From: J051 sp040289295
Lineage (GTDB): Bacteria; Armatimonadota; Fimbriimonadia; Fimbriimonadales; ATM1
Assembly (NCBI GenBank): GCA_040289295.1
Contig: PSLA01000003.1
Span: forward strand, 47,952-111,951
Direction of reading: 5' to 3'
Length of the DNA: 64,000 bases
Position 1 is the first letter of the stretch. Each line of letters begins with the position of its first letter. Both the position numbers and the translations under genes were made by a program. This document shows positions 15,836-24,778 of the stretch, piece by piece. The notes under the pieces were generated by a model. It was not told the DNA's origin and did no database searches. It worked only from the letters and a program-made list of their open reading frames with translations.

Positions 15836-17004
15836 CGATCGGTTTTCGGCCCGACCGGTCCGTCGGCCTGGGGATTGATATCGGCAGCCGCGTGGTTCGA
15901 GTGGCGGAGGTGCAGCAGGCCGGCGAGCGGCTCGAGTTGTCAGGCATCGGGTCGTTTGCGATTGCGCCGGGGTTTGTGGAGCGCGGCGTGGTTACGGACC
16001 CAGGCAGTATGGGCAAGGGGATTCGTGGTGCGATCGCGCAATCGAAGATCACATCGCGGCGGGCTACGTTTTCGGTCCCAAGTTACGTGGCGGTGTTGCG
16101 TTGGCTGAATCTTCCGAGGCTGACGGACGAGGAGCTGCGCGAGGCTGCGAAGTTCAAGGTGAAGCGCCATCTTCCGTTTCCGGTTGGGGAGGCGTACATC
16201 GAGGCTTGTCCTCTGTCGGGCGGTGAGGGCGAAGAGGAGCGCGAGCATCTTGTGATGGCGGTGCCTCGTCGTGTGATTGATTCTCGTGCGGATGCGTTGG
16301 AGGCAGCGGGGATTGAGCCGGTTCGTGCGGAGTTGGAGGCTCAGGCGATTCTTCGGATTGTTGACGCGCGTCTTCGTCGGAAGAGCCCTCTTTGGAGCGA
16401 TGCGTCGCTGACGATCATAGACATCGGTGGGACGACAACTCACATGTACGTCGTCCAGAACCGTCAGTTGCACTTCATGCGTGGAGTGCCATTTGGCTCG
16501 GAGATGTTCGTGCGTGCGACCGCAGAAGGGGCGGGCGTGGATGCGGAGACAGCGACGGCGTTTCTTTCGTCAGAAGGAACGAGCCTGGATGAGACGGGGA
16601 CGCTTCAAATTCGCGCCGAGAGCGGGATAGCCTCCTTGCCGCTGACAAGCGAGTTGGAGAAGCTGACGCGGGAGGTCCTTCGGCTGCTTCGGTACTTCCG
16701 CTCGCTGTACCCTGAGCGAAGTTACGCGGGGATTCTGGATCACGTTTTATTGTGCGGAGGCATGGCAGGGTTACGAGGGCTGGATACGTATCTTGCCGCC
16801 ATTCTGGGCTTGCACGTAGACAGGATGCGACCGCTAAGCAATATGGTCGGTTCGTTCGACACTGAGTCATTCAAGGCGATCAGTGCGAGGCAAGAGGCGT
16901 TCACTGTCGTCATCGGCCTTGCGCTTTCGGGCCTCTCCCGCTCCGGCTTGGGCGAAGGGAGGAAGGAGTACAGTCGTGAGTTTATCTGGGCACGCTCGGC
17001 ATGA
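15823..17004 (+). CDS. pilM: Type IV pilus assembly ATPase-like protein PilM
   Basis: 393 residues, actin-like fold. Phosphate-1 motif GLGIDIGSRVVRVAEV at the N-terminus and phosphate-2 motif TIIDIGGTTTHMYVV are clear, as is the LNLPRLTDEELREAAKFKVKRHLPF stretch typical of PilM. PilM binds the N-terminal cytoplasmic tail of PilN and links the inner-membrane PilNO complex to the motor. The GTG at 15823 starts inside the end of the HD-GYP gene. A C-terminal extension overlaps pilN by 29 bp. Confidence 0.93.
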   Translation: MGSLTIGFRPDRSVGLGIDIGSRVVRVAEVQQAGERLELSGIGSFAIAPGFVERGVVTDPGSMGKGIRGAIAQSKITSRRATFSVPSYVAVLRWLNLPRLTDEELREAAKFKVKRHLPFPVGEAYIEACPLSGGEGEEEREHLVMAVPRRVIDSRADALEAAGIEPVRAELEAQAILRIVDARLRRKSPLWSDASLTIIDIGGTTTHMYVVQNRQLHFMRGVPFGSEMFVRATAEGAGVDAETATAFLSSEGTSLDETGTLQIRAESGIASLPLTSELEKLTREVLRLLRYFRSLYPERSYAGILDHVLLCGGMAGLRGLDTYLAAILGLHVDRMRPLSNMVGSFDTESFKAISARQEAFTVVIGLALSGLSRSGLGEGRKEYSREFIWARSA

Positions 17005-17569
17005 GCACAGGTCTGTAAACGTTGAACTGAACCTGCTGACGGAGCGACTGCGGGAGCAAAAGCGGCTTGCGGAGCAGACGCGGAGGTGGCTGCTGGCATT
17101 GGCTGTATCGTTGATCGTGGCTGTGCTTGTTGTGGTTGGTTTGGTGGACCGGTATCGCGAGACGAGGGCGGAAACGGCGAAGTTGAAGGCAAAGGCAAAC
17201 GAGCTGGCGGAGCCTGCAACGGCGCTACAGGCGAAGGCGGAAGTGGCGGGTCGGCAACTTGACGTCAACGCGATGCTGGATGCGACCTCTCAGAACACGG
17301 ATCGCTTTATGGGGGCGCTTCTTTCGGCGCTCAACGCGATGCCGCCGACCGTCGCAATCTCCAAACTGCATGCAGAGGTCATCGGTGGGACACTGACGAT
17401 CTCGGGCAGCGCCGACGCCGAGGCGCTGCGAGACGCACAGGACCTGGTGCTTTCGCTGAAGGAAGGGCAAGTTGAAGCTGTGCTCACTTCTGCCAGACGA
17501 AACGACTACCTCGGCGCGGGAGGAGTGGGCTTTGAATTCATTCTAAAGACGAAGGTGGCGTCTAAATGA
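16976..17569 (+). CDS. pilN: Type IV pilus inner-membrane protein PilN
   Basis: 197 residues. VNVELNLLTERLREQ is the conserved INLLP-like peptide that docks onto PilM, followed by one membrane helix (WLLALAVSLIVAVLVVVGLV) and a periplasmic coiled coil plus ferredoxin-like domain (LHAEVIGGTLTISGSADAEALRDAQDL). The GTG at 16976 was chosen because GGAGGAAGGAG lies just upstream; a longer frame from 16883 would add a non-conserved Arg-rich stretch. Four-base overlap with pilO. Confidence 0.88.
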   Translation: MSLSGHARHEHRSVNVELNLLTERLREQKRLAEQTRRWLLALAVSLIVAVLVVVGLVDRYRETRAETAKLKAKANELAEPATALQAKAEVAGRQLDVNAMLDATSQNTDRFMGALLSALNAMPPTVAISKLHAEVIGGTLTISGSADAEALRDAQDLVLSLKEGQVEAVLTSARRNDYLGAGGVGFEFILKTKVASK

Positions 17570-18132
17570 GGGTTGGCATGCGCATAGATGCAGTGCTGCG
17601 AGGCGTCAGATTCGCAACAATCGCGCTTTGGAGCATCACGGCGCTAGTTGTTCTAACGGTGGGCGGCCACGGCTTGTGGCTGGCGAGAGAACGGGGGCGT
17701 ATCGCAGGCGAGGTGTATCGGTTGGAGTCTGAGATTCGTTCCGCCGAAGCGACGCTGCAGCAAGCCTCACGATTGGAGGTTCCGCAGAACCTGCGCGGGC
17801 TGGCCGCCGTGTCTGCGTTCCAGCGCGAGTTGGAAGGGTTGTGCAAGGCGTCCGGCGCGGAGTTGAAAGAGTTCTCGAGCGGCTCTGACCTCTTGCCGTT
17901 CGTTACGCGTTTCGCTTTGGGGGCTCAGGAGTCGGAGTGGAGCGAAACGGAGGTGAATTTTTCTGCAAGAGGGAGCGAGCAGCAGGTGGTGAACGTGCTG
18001 CTCAACCTCAGCAACCAGCCAATTCCCGTGGAGATTACATCCTTAGACCTTGAGCGAATCGCCAGCGACCGCTCGGGGAACGCAACTGTGGAGGCGAGAG
18101 CGCGCGTTCGGGTGCTCTCGAAGTCAACATGA
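17566..18132 (+). CDS. pilO: PilO-like pilus assembly protein
   Basis: 188 residues: short cytoplasmic tail, one membrane helix (about 19-40), coiled coil (LARERGRIAGEVYRLESEIRS) and a small alpha/beta domain with the pattern VNVLLNLSNQPIPVEITSLDLE typical of PilO. Assigned mainly by position between pilN and a PilP-like gene. ATGA-type overlaps on both sides. Confidence 0.75.
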   Translation: MRVGMRIDAVLRGVRFATIALWSITALVVLTVGGHGLWLARERGRIAGEVYRLESEIRSAEATLQQASRLEVPQNLRGLAAVSAFQRELEGLCKASGAELKEFSSGSDLLPFVTRFALGAQESEWSETEVNFSARGSEQQVVNVLLNLSNQPIPVEITSLDLERIASDRSGNATVEARARVRVLSKST

Positions 18133-18740
18133 CAGTTGGTGACAAGAAGAAGGCTATAGCGCTCGGTGCCGTGGCGGTGGTGGTCGTCGGCGTCGCGGCG
18201 GTTCGCATCATCCCGCACGGGGGGCGCGTGGCGCCGACGGGCGTCGAAGTGGGCGAGGGTGCCGACGCAGGCACCTCTGGAAAAGCTGAGGGATCTGAGG
18301 TAGTTGGACTGCTGACCGCACCTTTTTCCCACCCGATGCTCGCTCGGCGGGAGAGCGCGGAGAACGTGAGTGCGGAATCAGGCTCGGCATCCAAGGGTGA
18401 GGGTTCGTTGGGTGGCGGGAACTACGTTCCGGGGCCTCTGGTTTTTTTGCCTGAGGGTAGAGGGGAATCGAGCCAAGAATCTGAGCAGGCGCCTCGCGCG
18501 GAAATCGTTGTTCGGCTGCAGGCGATCGTTCACGCCGGTGGACGGGTGGCGATCCTGGAGATTGGCGGCAGGACGATACGGGCGTTGCAGGGAACGGAAG
18601 TGACGGAAGGCTGGAAGGTAATCGAGCTGAGCAGCAGCGACGTGACGCTAAAGGGCGCAAACGGCGAGAGGCGGCTTCGCGTGGGCGAATCTCTTTCGCT
18701 GATCGCTGCGCTCGGATCGGAGCGTCAGAAGGAGGGATAG
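18129..18740 (+). CDS. PilP-like pilus assembly protein
   Basis: 203 residues. A membrane helix (AIALGAVAVVVVGVAAVRI), a disordered Gly/Ser/Glu-rich linker (about 40-115) and a small beta domain (IVHAGGRVAILEIGGRTIRA ... GERRLRVGESL) that resembles the secretin-binding domain of PilP/GspC. No lipobox, unlike proteobacterial PilP. Its place directly before the secretin gene supports the role of joining the PilNO complex to the outer-membrane pore. Confidence 0.6.
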   Translation: MTVGDKKKAIALGAVAVVVVGVAAVRIIPHGGRVAPTGVEVGEGADAGTSGKAEGSEVVGLLTAPFSHPMLARRESAENVSAESGSASKGEGSLGGGNYVPGPLVFLPEGRGESSQESEQAPRAEIVVRLQAIVHAGGRVAILEIGGRTIRALQGTEVTEGWKVIELSSSDVTLKGANGERRLRVGESLSLIAALGSERQKEG

Positions 18741-18743
18741 GAG

Positions 18744-20186
18744 ATGTACGGGGCATTTGCGGCATTGTCTTGGGTTCTGAGTCTGTTAGGCGTTGCGCTG
18801 CAGGGCGCGCCCAAGGCGGGGAGCTGGAGTGGAAGCGAAGAGCAAGGTTCTTCCGGCGCCGGGGCGGCTGTACTCCACATCAGCGCGTATAAGATGGCTC
18901 ACGCGGCGGTGGCGGTGGAGCCGCGCGTTTCAATCAACGCGGTGGACGCGGAGTTATCGCATCTTCTTCGCGAGATCGGTCTTCAGGCGAAGCGGAACAT
19001 CGTTCTGTTGAGTCCGACGGATAAACGTCTGACCGTAAATCTGTCAGAAGTTCCGTTTTCGCGGATGATTCGGCACGTTTCTGCGATGTGCGGTTTGAGT
19101 TACCTAGAGGTTGACGACACGTTCGTGATTGGTACGAGCGAGGTCCTAAGTGCGAACTATCCGGTGGAGTGGGCGATTGCTCACCCGTTGCCTGTTGCCG
19201 CTTCGGAGCAGCTGGAAATCGTAACGGAAACGTGCAAGGTGAACTACGTTGATTCGAGTCAGGTGGTAAGGACTCTGACGGAACTATTCAAAGAAACAAG
19301 CCTGACTGTAATCGCGGGGCCCGCATCGCGAACGCCGACGATATCTTCGAACCAGCAGACGGATCAGAAGACCGGCGTTCAGGCAAGCGTCATGTCGGAG
19401 TCTTCGGCGCTGCCTTCAAACTACGGGCGGACGCTGGTCCTTAGAGGGCCTGCGGATGTGGTTGAAGCGGCGATGGCGGTGGCAAAGAAGATGGACGTTC
19501 CTCGTCCCCAGGTGTCGATCGGAGTTACGATCCACGATATATCGAATGAGGCTGTGCGTGAGTTGGGCCTTTCGTGGTCTTATGGTGACATCGTTTTGAC
19601 GGAGCAAAACCGGAACGGCGTGGAGTTCGGTTCATTCAGCCGTGCGCCTCAAACGTTTACGGCAAAGATCAAGGCATTAGAGCAGGAGGACAAGGCGAAG
19701 CTGCTTGCGGCTCCTAACGTAACGGTTCTGGACGGGGAGCGGGCATTTGTTCTGATCGGCACGCGCTTGAACTTTCCTGTGCTGCTTGGGTTTTCCAATG
19801 TGGGGACGCCGATTTTCGACCGTCAAGAGGAGCGTGTTGGGATCTACTTGCAGGTTGCGGCGACGGTAAGCGACGATGGACAGATCACGTTGAGCCTATA
19901 TCCTCAAGTTTCAGTGGTGACGGGTTTTCTTGAAATCAACGGTGCGAGTTATCCTCAGATTGCTACGCGAGAGGCTCAGACAAGCATACGGGTGAAGACG
20001 GGTGACACGATTGTGATCGGAGGGATGCTGAAGGATGAAGAGATTCAAACGATCGAAAGGGTGCCGGTCCTGAGTGACATTCCGGTGCTGGGCGAACTGT
20101 TCAAGCGTCGGAAGCGAAGCAAAGTGTCTTCGCAAGTCATCATCACGATCACCCCACGCATCATCCAAGAGCGGGAAAAGGAATGA
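18744..20186 (+). CDS. pilQ: Type IV pilus secretin
   Basis: 480 residues; forms the outer-membrane channel for the pilus. A signal peptide (about 1-22) is followed by a secretin-TonB-like N domain (VDAELSHLLREIGLQAKRNIVLL), an N1/KH domain (TCKVNYVDSSQVVRTLTELF) and the secretin core with AAPNVTVLDGERAFVLIGTRL, the transmembrane lip region, and the closing TREAQTSIRVKTGDTIVIGGML and VPVLSDIPVLGELFK signatures. A Ser/Gln-rich loop interrupts the N1 domain. It is shorter than proteobacterial PilQ because AMIN domains are missing. GGAG precedes the ATG. Confidence 0.93.
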   Translation: MYGAFAALSWVLSLLGVALQGAPKAGSWSGSEEQGSSGAGAAVLHISAYKMAHAAVAVEPRVSINAVDAELSHLLREIGLQAKRNIVLLSPTDKRLTVNLSEVPFSRMIRHVSAMCGLSYLEVDDTFVIGTSEVLSANYPVEWAIAHPLPVAASEQLEIVTETCKVNYVDSSQVVRTLTELFKETSLTVIAGPASRTPTISSNQQTDQKTGVQASVMSESSALPSNYGRTLVLRGPADVVEAAMAVAKKMDVPRPQVSIGVTIHDISNEAVRELGLSWSYGDIVLTEQNRNGVEFGSFSRAPQTFTAKIKALEQEDKAKLLAAPNVTVLDGERAFVLIGTRLNFPVLLGFSNVGTPIFDRQEERVGIYLQVAATVSDDGQITLSLYPQVSVVTGFLEINGASYPQIATREAQTSIRVKTGDTIVIGGMLKDEEIQTIERVPVLSDIPVLGELFKRRKRSKVSSQVIITITPRIIQEREKE

Positions 20187-21892
20187 ACTTAGATAAGCCG
20201 ATCGGCGAGATCTTCGTCGAGGAGGGATATCTTTCTCAAAAGGAGCTGGAGGAGATCCTCGCGGAGCGCGCGGACACGACCGAACCTCTGGGCGACCTGC
20301 TCGTCCGGCTGGGGAGGATCAGCGAGAAGCAAAAGCTGAAGTGTCTCGGTTTGCAGATGGGGATCCCTTTTGTGGACCTGGCGCGGATGGAGATTGACGC
20401 CGCCGCCGCTCGCACGATTCCCCACGCGGCTGCGATTCGGTTACTGGCGATTCCGGTGGAGCGAACGGAGTTCTCCGCGAGCGTGGCGATGGTGAACCCG
20501 TTGGACCTTACGGCGTTGGACGAACTGGCGTCGCTTACGGGGCTTGAGATTGATCCGCTTCTCGCAACCGAAGAAGACGTTCGGGATGCGATCTTTCGCG
20601 CTTTCGGGGCATACGACGACCTGGGCGAGATCGTTGGAGAGGCCGTCAAGGGAGTTGATCCAGACGATCTGCACGTCTCAACCGTGGACGGCGATGAGGA
20701 CCAGGTCAACGTCATCGAGCTCAAGGAGGTCGTTGAGGGTGCGCCGATCATCAAGTTGGCGAATGCGCTCCTGACGCGGGCGATCATGATGCGCGCCAGC
20801 GACATCCACATCGAGCCGCAACCTCGGAAGGTTCGCGTTCGATTTCGGATTGATGGCTTGCTGCAAGAGGTGATGGTGATACCGAAGGACCTGCAGCATG
20901 CGCTGATCTCTCGGCTGAAGATTATCGCTCAGTTGGACATCGCGGAGAGGCGAATCCCTCAAGACGGTCGCTGCACGATGCTCTCTCCGCAGGGAGAGTT
21001 CGACTTTCGCCTTTCGACTTACCCAAGTGTGAACGGCGAGAATCTCGTTATCAGAATTCTGGACAAGACGGGGGCGATGATTGACCTCGACCGGCTGGGC
21101 CTCGGGGAGGAGCCGCTTGCAGTCGTATTGCGCAGCATCGAAGAGCCGCAAGGGATGGTGCTGGTAACCGGGCCGACTGGCTCGGGCAAGACCACGACGC
21201 TCTACGCGATTCTGCACAAGTTGAATGCGATTCACCGGCACATCATCACGATCGAAGACCCTGTTGAGTATCAACTCGAGGGCATCGTACAAGCGAACGT
21301 GAACCCGAAGGCGGGCGTTACGTTTGCGTCCGGATTGCGCAGCATCCTTCGCCAGGACCCGGACGTGATCCTGATCGGCGAAGTTCGAGACGGCGAGACG
21401 GCGACGATTGCGGTCGAGTCAGCGCTGACGGGCCACCTCGTGCTGACGAGTCTTCACGCGAACGATAGTCCTTCCGCCATCACGCGCTTGGTGGACCTCG
21501 GTATCGAGCCGTTCCTCCTGGGTGCAAGTGTTACTTGCAGCATCGCTCAGCGCCTGGTCCGTGTGGTCTGTCCGAAGTGTCGGGAGGTGTACTCTCCTCC
21601 AGCCGACGTGCTTGTTCGGCTGGGCCTCACGCTGGATCATGAGTATGTACGTGGCCGCGGCTGCGAGCACTGCGCCAAAACAGGCTATCGCGGGCGAGCC
21701 GGGCTCTTTGAGGCGATGGGCGTAAGCAGCGAGATCCGTCGCCTCATCGTTGCGAATGCACCCGCGCAAGAGATTCGTTCCGTCGCGGAAGAGCTAGGGA
21801 TGCTCTCTCTCCGCGACGACGCGAGGCGCAAGGTGCTTGCAGGTGTAACTACCGTTGAAGAGGTGATTCGAGTCACATCGGAGGCTGTGTGA
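20183..21892 (+). CDS. pilB: Pilus extension ATPase PilB
   Basis: 569 residues, GspE/PilB hexameric motor. N-terminal MshEN-like domain (about 1-150, IGEIFVEEGYLSQKELEEIL and LGDLLVRLG; such domains can bind c-di-GMP). Then the N2 domain (RASDIHIEPQPRKVRVRFRIDG), Walker A GPTGSGKTTT (K336), the Asp box, Walker B region PDVILIGEVRDGETA, the His box and a C-terminal zinc-binding tetracysteine (CPKC ... CEHC) that identifies extension rather than retraction ATPases. ATGA overlap with pilQ. Confidence 0.96.
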   Translation: MNLDKPIGEIFVEEGYLSQKELEEILAERADTTEPLGDLLVRLGRISEKQKLKCLGLQMGIPFVDLARMEIDAAAARTIPHAAAIRLLAIPVERTEFSASVAMVNPLDLTALDELASLTGLEIDPLLATEEDVRDAIFRAFGAYDDLGEIVGEAVKGVDPDDLHVSTVDGDEDQVNVIELKEVVEGAPIIKLANALLTRAIMMRASDIHIEPQPRKVRVRFRIDGLLQEVMVIPKDLQHALISRLKIIAQLDIAERRIPQDGRCTMLSPQGEFDFRLSTYPSVNGENLVIRILDKTGAMIDLDRLGLGEEPLAVVLRSIEEPQGMVLVTGPTGSGKTTTLYAILHKLNAIHRHIITIEDPVEYQLEGIVQANVNPKAGVTFASGLRSILRQDPDVILIGEVRDGETATIAVESALTGHLVLTSLHANDSPSAITRLVDLGIEPFLLGASVTCSIAQRLVRVVCPKCREVYSPPADVLVRLGLTLDHEYVRGRGCEHCAKTGYRGRAGLFEAMGVSSEIRRLIVANAPAQEIRSVAEELGMLSLRDDARRKVLAGVTTVEEVIRVTSEAV

Positions 21893-23121
21893 TGCAGGCG
21901 TTCAAGTATAAGGGTGTACAAGCCGGGCAGAAGGTCGAGGGCGAGGTAGTCGCCGGGACCATCGAGGAAGCGGAGCGGCGGCTTGCGGCTCAAGACGTTA
22001 CCGTAATCGCACTCTTGCCCGCGAAGCGGAGCGGAACCCGCGTTGGCAACTTGCGGTCGCAGGCATCGGGCGGTAAGGGAGGGCGGCGGCGTATCCCGCT
22101 TGCGCACCTTGCCACGATGTTGCACGACTTGGGCGTGATGGCTGCCGCGGGCGTGCCGTTCGTAGAAGCGCTCGATGCGGTGGCGGACGCTGCGCCGAGT
22201 GAGAAGCTGAGGCAGACGGTGCTCGCGATTCGGGACGAAGTGGTTTCGGGGAAGAGCTTAAGCGTTGCGCTTCGGGCGGCTGAGGCCTTTCCAGATGTGG
22301 TGTGCGAGTTGGTGCATGTTGCCGAAGAAGGCGGACGCCTTGACTTCGCCCTGAGGGCTGCGTCGTCGTATCTCGAGCGGGTGGTGGAGATGCGGAAGCG
22401 GATCGTGAATGCGCTTCTCTATCCAATGGTGCTGCTTAGCGTTGCGGTAATCACAAGCGTGGTGCTCGTGGTCATCGTTCTTCCGAAGTTTTCAGCAATC
22501 TTCGATCGGATGGGCGCGGACATTCCCGTGACGACGAAGTGGATGCTCTTAATCGGCGAGGCGCTTCGAAGCAATCCGGTCCTGACGGTGAGCGTGGTAA
22601 TCGGTTTGATTTTCGCCATCCGCTGGCTTTGGAAACTGGCGATGACCAGCCGGACGGTCTCGGGGGCGATTCTGCGCATTCCGGTTCTTGGAAACCTCGT
22701 GGCGCGGCTTGCGCTTGCCCGCGCGTTCCAGAGCATAGCAACTCTGATTTCGAGCAACGTGCCGCTTCTCGATTCCGTACGCCAGGCGGCGAACGTCTCC
22801 GGTAACCCGGTGATCCGGGAAGCTCTGTTGAACTCCTGCAGCGGGATGGAACACGGTGTTGCTTTCAGCGACGCGCTGAAGCAGACGGAGGTTATCCCGA
22901 AAACCCTCGTGCAGATGGTGGCGGTCGGCGAGCGCACCGGCCAGTTGCCCAAGTTGATGGCAGCCAGCGCCGAGCACATGGAGCAGGACGTGGACGGGCG
23001 GCTGAAGGCGCTCGTGTCCATAGTCGAGCCCGTAATGGTCGTGGTAATGGGCGCATTGGTGGGCCTTATCACCCTTAGTATTATCATCCCAATATATACG
23101 GTGGTTCAGAACATCCGATGA
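21892..23121 (+). CDS. pilC: Pilus platform protein PilC
   Basis: 409 residues, GspF family inner-membrane platform rotated by PilB/PilT. Two T2SSF domains, each with the pattern FxxALxxAxxLxSGVPxxEALxxVA (LATMLHDLGVMAAAGVPFVE; LARAFQSIATLISSNVPLLD), and three membrane helices. The second one, encoded around 22571-22627, is the segment copied between purS and def. ATG 21892 overlaps the pilB stop by one base; GTG 21889 is an alternative. Confidence 0.95.
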   Translation: MQAFKYKGVQAGQKVEGEVVAGTIEEAERRLAAQDVTVIALLPAKRSGTRVGNLRSQASGGKGGRRRIPLAHLATMLHDLGVMAAAGVPFVEALDAVADAAPSEKLRQTVLAIRDEVVSGKSLSVALRAAEAFPDVVCELVHVAEEGGRLDFALRAASSYLERVVEMRKRIVNALLYPMVLLSVAVITSVVLVVIVLPKFSAIFDRMGADIPVTTKWMLLIGEALRSNPVLTVSVVIGLIFAIRWLWKLAMTSRTVSGAILRIPVLGNLVARLALARAFQSIATLISSNVPLLDSVRQAANVSGNPVIREALLNSCSGMEHGVAFSDALKQTEVIPKTLVQMVAVGERTGQLPKLMAASAEHMEQDVDGRLKALVSIVEPVMVVVMGALVGLITLSIIIPIYTVVQNIR

Positions 23122-23186
23122 AAAGGCTTCAAATGTGGCCAAGGCTTGCCGATAATCCCCCTCGGGAGCCACAGACTCCTGGAGCG

Positions 23187-23633
23187 ATGCAGATGAAGTT
23201 TCGAAACCGTTTACCCAAGAGAGCGTTCACATTGGTTGAACTCCTCGTCGTCATCATCATCTTGGCGGTTCTCGCCGCTGTGGTGATTCCGCGCTTCGCG
23301 GACTCCGGCCTTCGAAGCAAGGAGTCGGCGCTGAAGGCGAACCTTCGGCTGTACCGCGGCGCAGTCGAGATGTTCCGCAACGACACCGGTGCATACCCTG
23401 CGTCGCTTGCCGACCTTGCGGCGACGTCTGCACCTGCAAGCGGCCTTGATGCGTCTGGCGCAGCAAAAGCGATCTCCGGAGCGGATTGGAAAGGCCCTTA
23501 CTTGCAGCGCATTGAGAGAGACCCGGTGTCCGGCAACCCGTTCAACTACGGCACGACGTCGCCAAACGTTGGCAAGGTGACATCCTCGGCATCCGGCAAC
23601 GCGACGGACGGTACACCGTACTCGAGCTGGTAG
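23187..23633 (+). CDS. GspG-like pilin (candidate major pilin or pseudopilin)
   Basis: 148 residues. Leader MQMKFRNRLPKRA then FTLVELLVVIIILAVLAAVVIP, the canonical type III prepilin signal, again with Ala before the cleavage point. The C-terminal domain (KANLRLYRGAVEMFRNDTGAYPASLADL ... WKGPYLQRIERDPVSGNPF) is that of GspG major pseudopilins. A longer in-frame ATG at 23118 overlaps the pilC stop (ATGA) but would put 36 residues before the cleavage site, so 23187 is preferred; either is possible. Last gene before a terminator. Confidence 0.85.
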   Translation: MQMKFRNRLPKRAFTLVELLVVIIILAVLAAVVIPRFADSGLRSKESALKANLRLYRGAVEMFRNDTGAYPASLADLAATSAPASGLDASGAAKAISGADWKGPYLQRIERDPVSGNPFNYGTTSPNVGKVTSSASGNATDGTPYSSW

Positions 23634-23664
23634 CAAGTTCGACCAAAGGGACAGGGGTTGGAGT

Positions 23665-23695
23665 GCGGCGTCACCGACGGGTGGCGCCGCTTTCC
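23665..23695 (+). terminator. Intrinsic terminator of the pilus operon
   Basis: Stem GCGGCGTCACC / GGTGGCGCCGC (11 bp with one G-T pair) at 23665-23675 and 23680-23690, loop GACG, then TTTCCTT. It lies between the convergent pilin and gapA genes. Confidence 0.7.
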
Positions 23696-23718
23696 TTGAT
23701 CTGACTTGACTGCTGCAC

Positions 23719-24726
23719 TTAGACCAGCATGACAAAGGGTATTAGGTCAACCACTCGGCACGCATAGCCCCACTCGTTGTCGTACCATCCCACGACCTTG
23801 GCGAAGCGCTCGCCCATCATCGTCGTAAGCAGCGAATCGAAAGTGCAGCTGTGCGGATCTCCGATGAAGTCCGTGCTCACGAGCGGTTCATCGGTGAAGC
23901 GAAGGACGCCGCTGAGGGTGTCTGATGCCGCCGAGCGGAAGGCGTCGTTGATCGCCTCGACGTTGGCGTCCTTCTCCAAGAGCACCGTTAGATCAACCAA
24001 CGAGACGGTCGAGGTTGGTGTCCGCACCGCGTAGCCGTGCATTCTCCCCTGCAACTCAGGCAGCACCAAGCCGATCGCCTTCGCCGCGCCGGTGCTGGTG
24101 GGCACGAGGTTTTGCGCCGCGGCGCGCGCGCGCCGCAGATCCTTGTGAAACTGATCTTGCAGCCGCTGGTCGTTCGTGTAGCTGTGTATCGTCGTCATCA
24201 GGCCGCGTTCGATGCCGAAGTTATCGAGGAGTACCTTCGCCAGCGGCGCAAGGCAGTTCGTGGTGCAACTGGCGTTGCTGATGATGTGGTGGTTTTCAGG
24301 ATCGTACGCTTCGTTGTTCACGCCGAACACGAGCGTAATGTCCTCTCCCTTCGCGGGCGCGGAGATGATGACCTTCTTGACGCCGTCTCGAAGGTGCTTC
24401 TGCGCGTCTTCTCGCGAGGTGAAGCGACCGGTGGACTCCACGACGACCTCGACACCCGCTGCGCCCCAGTCTATCGCCGCAGGGTCGGGCGAGGCGAAGT
24501 TCCGGATCTTCCTGTCACCGATGAGAATCTCGTCTTCGTCGAAGTGCACCTCGCCGTTGAACGGCCCGTACGTGCTGTCATACCGGAAAAGATGTGCATT
24601 CGTCTTCGGGTCGGTGAGGTCGTTAACCGCTACGACCTCAACGTCCGTCGCCCCGCGCTCCAGGGCGGCGCGCAAGACGAGCCTGCCGATTCTTCCAAAA
24701 CCATTAATGCCAACGCGGATAGCCAT
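23719..24726 (-). CDS. gapA: Glyceraldehyde-3-phosphate dehydrogenase, type I
   Basis: 335 residues, NAD-dependent glycolytic enzyme. NAD site VGINGFGRIGRLVLRAAL, active-site SNASCTTNCLAPLAK with catalytic Cys, the YTNDQRLQDQFHKDLRRARAAAQN segment, VPTSTGAAKAIGLVLPEL, and C-terminal WYDNEWGYACR. The frame is open 42 codons further, but MAIRVGINGFG at 24726 is the family start and has a TATACT hexamer 9 nt upstream. Only gap gene in the window; pgk and tpi are not adjacent. Confidence 0.97.
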   Translation of the reverse strand: MAIRVGINGFGRIGRLVLRAALERGATDVEVVAVNDLTDPKTNAHLFRYDSTYGPFNGEVHFDEDEILIGDRKIRNFASPDPAAIDWGAAGVEVVVESTGRFTSREDAQKHLRDGVKKVIISAPAKGEDITLVFGVNNEAYDPENHHIISNASCTTNCLAPLAKVLLDNFGIERGLMTTIHSYTNDQRLQDQFHKDLRRARAAAQNLVPTSTGAAKAIGLVLPELQGRMHGYAVRTPTSTVSLVDLTVLLEKDANVEAINDAFRSAASDTLSGVLRFTDEPLVSTDFIGDPHSCTFDSLLTTMMGERFAKVVGWYDNEWGYACRVVDLIPFVMLV

Positions 24727-24735
24727 GGTGCATGC

Positions 24736-24741
24736 AGTATA
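24736..24741 (-). promoter_or_regulatory. Putative -10 box TATACT, 9 nt before gapA ATG
   Basis: Close match to TATAAT placed for a leaderless or near-leaderless gapA transcript; no Shine-Dalgarno sequence. Confidence 0.4.
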
Positions 24742-24760
24742 TCCCGCGCCGCTGAGGGGA

Positions 24761-24766
24761 TAAAAT
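24761..24766 (+). promoter_or_regulatory. Putative -10 box TAAAAT, 12 nt before ATG 24779
   Basis: Within GGGATAAAATGACG upstream of the ABC permease gene, divergent from the gapA promoter. Confidence 0.35.
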
Positions 24767-24778
24767 GACGCCCCCGAG

